Translations under genes and position numbers: made by a program
Notes under the pieces: model-generated
What the model was told of the DNA's origin: nothing
The model's input: only the letters and a program-made list of their open reading frames with translations
Database searches by the model: none
NCBI GenBank assembly: GCA_947258735.1
Contig: CAMYJJ010000108.1
Location: 1-9,529 of the forward strand
Source: Thermodesulfovibrionia bacterium
GTDB lineage: Bacteria > Nitrospirota > Thermodesulfovibrionia > UBA6902
DNA: 9,529 bases
Direction of reading: 5' to 3'
Shown here: positions 7,276-9,529 of the stretch, piece by piece
Numbering within the stretch: the stretch's first letter is position 1
Layout: each line of letters begins with the position of its first letter

Positions 7276-7647
7276 ATGCAATACTCAATTCTAATAGTTG
7301 AAGACGAAAAGATGGTTCGTGAAGGATTGGCAAGAGCGCTATCTCATTCATACAAAACGTATCAGGCATGTAATGGTAAGGAAGCATTTGAGGTGATCAA
7401 CAATAACACTGATATCAGAATCATCGTCAGTGATCTGAAAATGCCTGAACTGGATGGTATCGAGTTGCTCGAAAAAGTTAAGGCAGATCATAACAAAATA
7501 GAGGTTATTTTCGTAACTGCCTTCTTTTCTATTGATTCCGCTGTTGATGCAATGAAAAAAGGAGCATTTGATTATATGACAAAACCGGTTGACCTTAGGA
7601 AACTCGAGACAGCGATCCAGAACGCGCTTGAGAATACATCAAATTGA
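7276..7647 (+). CDS. Receiver-only response regulator (first of tandem pair)
   Basis: The 123-residue protein is a single CheY-like receiver with no output domain. The acidic pocket is E9/D10, phospho-acceptor D53 (in VSDLKMP), switch T81 and K103 (in TKPVD). Such stand-alone receivers act as phosphorelay intermediates, phosphate sinks or protein-binding switches. The sequence GAFDYMTKPVDLRKLE resembles the receiver of NtrC-type regulators, which suggests descent from one. It is the first gene after the sigma54 promoter and is divergent from a kinase that could phosphorylate it. More than half of its residues match the next gene product. ATG 7276 is the only sensible start: a stop codon lies just upstream, and no Shine-Dalgarno is present (TTAATCATTAATAA precedes the start), which is odd beside the strong sites of neighbouring genes. 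Confidence 0.9.
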   Translation: MQYSILIVEDEKMVREGLARALSHSYKTYQACNGKEAFEVINNNTDIRIIVSDLKMPELDGIELLEKVKADHNKIEVIFVTAFFSIDSAVDAMKKGAFDYMTKPVDLRKLETAIQNALENTSN

Positions 7648-7684
7648 TATTCGTTAACACAATGGGAATATCTACATACATCAG

Positions 7685-7694
7685 TAATCATTAA
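7685..7694 (+). repeat. Leader repeat TAATCATTAA before second receiver gene
   Basis: This is the second exact copy of the decamer at 7263-7272, here ending 4 nt before ATG 7699. Its retention in a spacer that has otherwise diverged suggests a role in translation or recent duplication. Confidence 0.5.
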
Positions 7695-7698
7695 GAAA

Positions 7699-8079
7699 AT
7701 GGAACATTCTATCTTGATAGTTGATGATCAGCAGTCCATTCGTGAACGTCTGGCATCTGCGTTGTCCGGCTCTTACAAAACATATCAGGCTGCCAATGGA
7801 AAAGAGGCGATGGATATCATCAATATGAACAGGGACATCAGTGTTGTGGTCAGTGACTGCGATATGCCTGAGGTGAGCGGTATGGAACTGCTCGACATGA
7901 TAAGGAAGAAGAAGACCAGGGTGGGAGTCATTATTGTTACCGGTTCGGGGTCTGTCGACTTGGCAGTAGATGCAATGAAAAAAGGGGCGATTGACTATAT
8001 GACCAAACCCGTTGATCTTAATAAACTTGAGACAACAATTCAACATGCCATAGTGCAAAACAGGCGCAATTGGCAATAA
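7699..8079 (+). CDS. Receiver-only response regulator (second of tandem pair)
   Basis: The 126-residue protein is a single receiver domain and a tandem paralogue of the previous gene. It keeps D9/D10, D53 (VSDCDMP), T81 and K103, so it should be phosphorylatable. Shared blocks include SYKTYQA, NGKEA, AVDAMKKGA and DYMTKPVDL. The pair differs mostly on the surface after the T81 strand (TGSGSVD here, TAFFSID in the first copy) and in the alpha3 region (MIRKKKTRV), the parts that usually set partner choice, so the copies may speak to different partners. It starts 51 nt after the first copy and ends 22 nt before the cupredoxin gene, consistent with one operon. The start has no Shine-Dalgarno. Confidence 0.9.
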   Translation: MEHSILIVDDQQSIRERLASALSGSYKTYQAANGKEAMDIINMNRDISVVVSDCDMPEVSGMELLDMIRKKKTRVGVIIVTGSGSVDLAVDAMKKGAIDYMTKPVDLNKLETTIQHAIVQNRRNWQ

Positions 8080-8101
8080 ACAATGTAAAGGAGGCTTTAC
8101 C

Positions 8102-8845
8102 ATGAAAAAGCTGTTTGTATTACTACTCATCATTGCAGTTGGTTTAGTGTTTACCACGGGAGCTGATGCAAAGAAGAAGAAAAAGAAGAAGAAAGCAAAG
8201 TACAAAGTTGTTGCAGTAACAAATGGAGGAAGTATATCCGGGAAGGCCCTGTTTGCCGGTGCTACTCCGCCTGCAGATGAAACCGTTACACTCACATCAG
8301 AAACGGATCTCTGTGGTAACACACTTCCTGCAGAGAAATACGTGATTAACAGTAACAAGGAGATAAAAAATGTCGTTGTCTATCTCAGCGGCATTAAAGA
8401 AGGAAAGGCGATACCACAGGAAAAGGCCCTTGTTGATAACGTGATGTGCGCTTTTGTCCCCCATGTAAGTGTTGGATATAAGGGGAATGACATTGATATC
8501 AAAAACAGCGATCCCGTGTTCCACAATGTCCACTCATATATAAAAGGAAAGACCACGTACAATCTCGGTCTCCCGGATAAGGACCAGGTGGTGACAAAGA
8601 AAATGAAGAGGGCCGGTGTGATGGAAGTAAAATGTGACTCCCACCCCTGGATGCTTGGATATGTATTTATTTCTAATAATCCCTACGCAGCAGCAACCGG
8701 TGCTGACGGTTCATTTACCATCAGTGATATCCCTGCAGGATCATATAAGGTTAAGGCATGGCATGAGGGTCTCGGAGAGCTTGATCTTGGAAAAGTAACG
8801 GTCGCAGCCGGCAAGACAGCAACGGTCAACGCAGAGTATAAATAA
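8102..8845 (+). CDS. Exported cupredoxin-like protein with C-terminal carboxypeptidase-regulatory-like domain
   Basis: The 247-residue protein has a Sec signal (1-23, ending GADA). Eight lysines in a row (24-31) plus K33 follow at once. A cupredoxin-like fold comes next (about 88-190): C116, FHNVH with H141 and H144, then CDSHPWM with C178, H181 and M184. H141 or H144 with C178 and H181 would make a type-1-like copper site, with M184 as a possible axial ligand although the His-Met gap is shorter than in plastocyanin. C71 and C116 may form a disulfide. The C-terminal part (about 192-247, TGADGSFTISDIPAGSYKVKAWHEGLG) is a beta-sandwich of the carboxypeptidase regulatory-like kind. Proteins of this layout are often annotated as plastocyanin-like or methylamine-utilisation proteins. 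It likely works in the periplasm as an electron carrier or copper protein. AAAGGAGG (8087-8094) sits 7 nt before ATG. It precedes a bd-like oxidase gene, making a partnership plausible. Confidence 0.85.
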   Translation: MKKLFVLLLIIAVGLVFTTGADAKKKKKKKKAKYKVVAVTNGGSISGKALFAGATPPADETVTLTSETDLCGNTLPAEKYVINSNKEIKNVVVYLSGIKEGKAIPQEKALVDNVMCAFVPHVSVGYKGNDIDIKNSDPVFHNVHSYIKGKTTYNLGLPDKDQVVTKKMKRAGVMEVKCDSHPWMLGYVFISNNPYAAATGADGSFTISDIPAGSYKVKAWHEGLGELDLGKVTVAAGKTATVNAEYK

Positions 8846-8860
8846 AGACTGTTAACAGCC

Positions 8861-8885
8861 CCCCGGGACCGGCATGGTCCCGGGG
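8861..8885 (+). other. Strong GC-rich hairpin between cupredoxin and bd-like genes
   Basis: CCCCGGGACC (8861-8870) and GGTCCCGGGG (8876-8885) form a perfect 10-bp stem with loop GGCAT. It starts 16 nt after the cupredoxin stop. No T-run follows on the plus strand (ACTATTAAAAAAG), so a classic intrinsic terminator is not supported. It may stabilise the 3' end of the upstream message, mark a processing site, or act as a partial terminator that lowers expression of the next gene. Confidence 0.6.
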
Positions 8886-8964
8886 ACTATTAAAAAAGTA
8901 CATCCATGCTTACACAAAGAAATATAACATTCAATCAGACATATCATAGTCAGGAGGTAGAATC

Positions 8965-9529
8965 GTGGCAGAAGTGAGTACGACAAAAGGGATATCCAAG
9001 GGCGTGATCAAACTGACCGTGCTGCTGGGTATCAGTTTTGCCATTATCCTCCTGTTTAAGCCTTTCGCTACAGAAGAGGCTTACAGGGCATTCCCGGTCA
9101 TCGGCAGCAGAGTATGGGTTTGGATAATTGCACAGTTACATCTGAATTTTGCGGCCTTTGTTCTCGGCGTGCCCATATTTGCAGTAGCAATGGAATTTAT
9201 TGGATGGCGCAAGAGTGATGAAAGGCTCGATAAGATCGCACATGATTTTGCAAAACTATTTACGGTAGGCTACACGATTACCGCTATTCTGGGGACTGTT
9301 CTTCTTATTAGCCTTCCGGTTTTATATCCAAAATTCATGGAGCATTTGATGAAAATCCTGGGTCCCACCTGGTGGCTGTACGTTGTCGTCATGTATGTAG
9401 AGACGGTGATCGTAGCATACTATTATTATTCATGGGACAAAATGAAAACCGACGGCAAGGGGAAACATGTATTTCTGGGACTCCTTGTTAATCTTGCCGG
9501 AACAGCACTGCTCCTGATTACCAGTTCCT
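8965..9529 (+). CDS. Cytochrome bd-like oxidase subunit I (CydA-like), 3' end outside window
   Basis: The visible part is 188 residues of an integral membrane protein, open to the window end. Helices lie at about 14-31, 51-76, 98-119, 136-156 and 168-186. By eye, LHLNFAAFVLGVPIFAVAMEFIG aligns with the first helix of CydA, placing H59 at the haem ligand His19 of the E. coli protein. HDFAKLFTVGYTITAILGT matches the second CydA helix, and YVETVIVAYYYYSWD matches FLEATFVGLFFFGWD, with E146 equal to Glu107. Two oddities: an extra N-terminal helix precedes the canonical first one, and the place of Glu99 is L138. This suggests a bd-like family member rather than a standard quinol oxidase. The start is GTG 8965, with AGGAGG (8952-8957) 7 nt upstream. 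It lies 119 nt after the cupredoxin gene, which could be its electron donor. The Q-loop and remaining haem ligands are outside the window. Confidence 0.8.
   Translation, partial: MAEVSTTKGISKGVIKLTVLLGISFAIILLFKPFATEEAYRAFPVIGSRVWVWIIAQLHLNFAAFVLGVPIFAVAMEFIGWRKSDERLDKIAHDFAKLFTVGYTITAILGTVLLISLPVLYPKFMEHLMKILGPTWWLYVVVMYVETVIVAYYYYSWDKMKTDGKGKHVFLGLLVNLAGTALLLITSS

Noticed and set aside
7681..8358. 225-codon minus-strand frame
   Set aside because: It is antisense to the second receiver and the cupredoxin gene. Its phenylalanine run is only the complement of the poly-lysine codons.
1..9529. CRISPR array, tRNA/rRNA genes, insertion sequences, prophage or attachment sites
   Set aside because: No regularly spaced repeats, cloverleaf-like or rRNA sequence, transposase motifs or terminal repeats were seen on either strand.

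Overview
The window reads as chromosomal DNA of moderate-to-low GC (AT-rich spacers, genes nearer the mid-40s by eye) from a Gram-negative bacterium with respiratory or chemolithotrophic energy metabolism. The markers are ATP sulfurylase paired with adenylate kinase, a sigma54-dependent two-component system, a secreted cupredoxin-like protein and a cytochrome bd-like membrane subunit. This combination would fit Nitrospirota, Desulfobacterota or anammox-type Planctomycetota. The sequence alone does not decide between them.

Left part (1-2060, all minus strand): adk (1240-1884) is followed 48 nt downstream by sat (1191 to beyond position 1). A near-consensus sigma70 promoter (TTGACA, 17 nt, TATTAT) lies about 150 nt before adk. 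The pair looks like one transcription unit linking the APS/ATP reaction to AMP recycling. An AT-rich stretch without genes follows (2060-2368). Next come two minus-strand genes for small exported proteins of unknown function (2369-2995 and 3323-3829), separated by a perfect 30-bp palindrome that probably terminates the second.

Centre (3936-6889, minus strand): a membrane histidine kinase and, 5 nt downstream, an NtrC-type sigma54 activator with intact receiver, GAFTGA loop and Fis-type HTH. Their promoter is a sigma70-like TTGACA/TATAAG pair overlapped by inverted repeats.

Right part (7216-9529, plus strand): the divergent unit begins at a sigma54 promoter with exact GG-N10-GC geometry. It encodes two tandemly duplicated receiver-only proteins, then a secreted cupredoxin-like protein with a poly-lysine stretch after its signal peptide. 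Last is the N-terminal 188 residues of a CydA-like subunit, cut by the window end.

Between the divergent units, two copies of ATGGGACA(C/T)CTGT, each inside an imperfect dyad, sit about 154 and 222 bp upstream of the sigma54 promoter, where activator-binding sites are expected. The simplest reading is a local circuit: the kinase senses an envelope signal, the NtrC-type protein binds the GGGACA sites, and sigma54 polymerase transcribes the receivers, possibly together with the cupredoxin and bd-like genes. That link is inferred from the sites and gene order and is not demonstrated.
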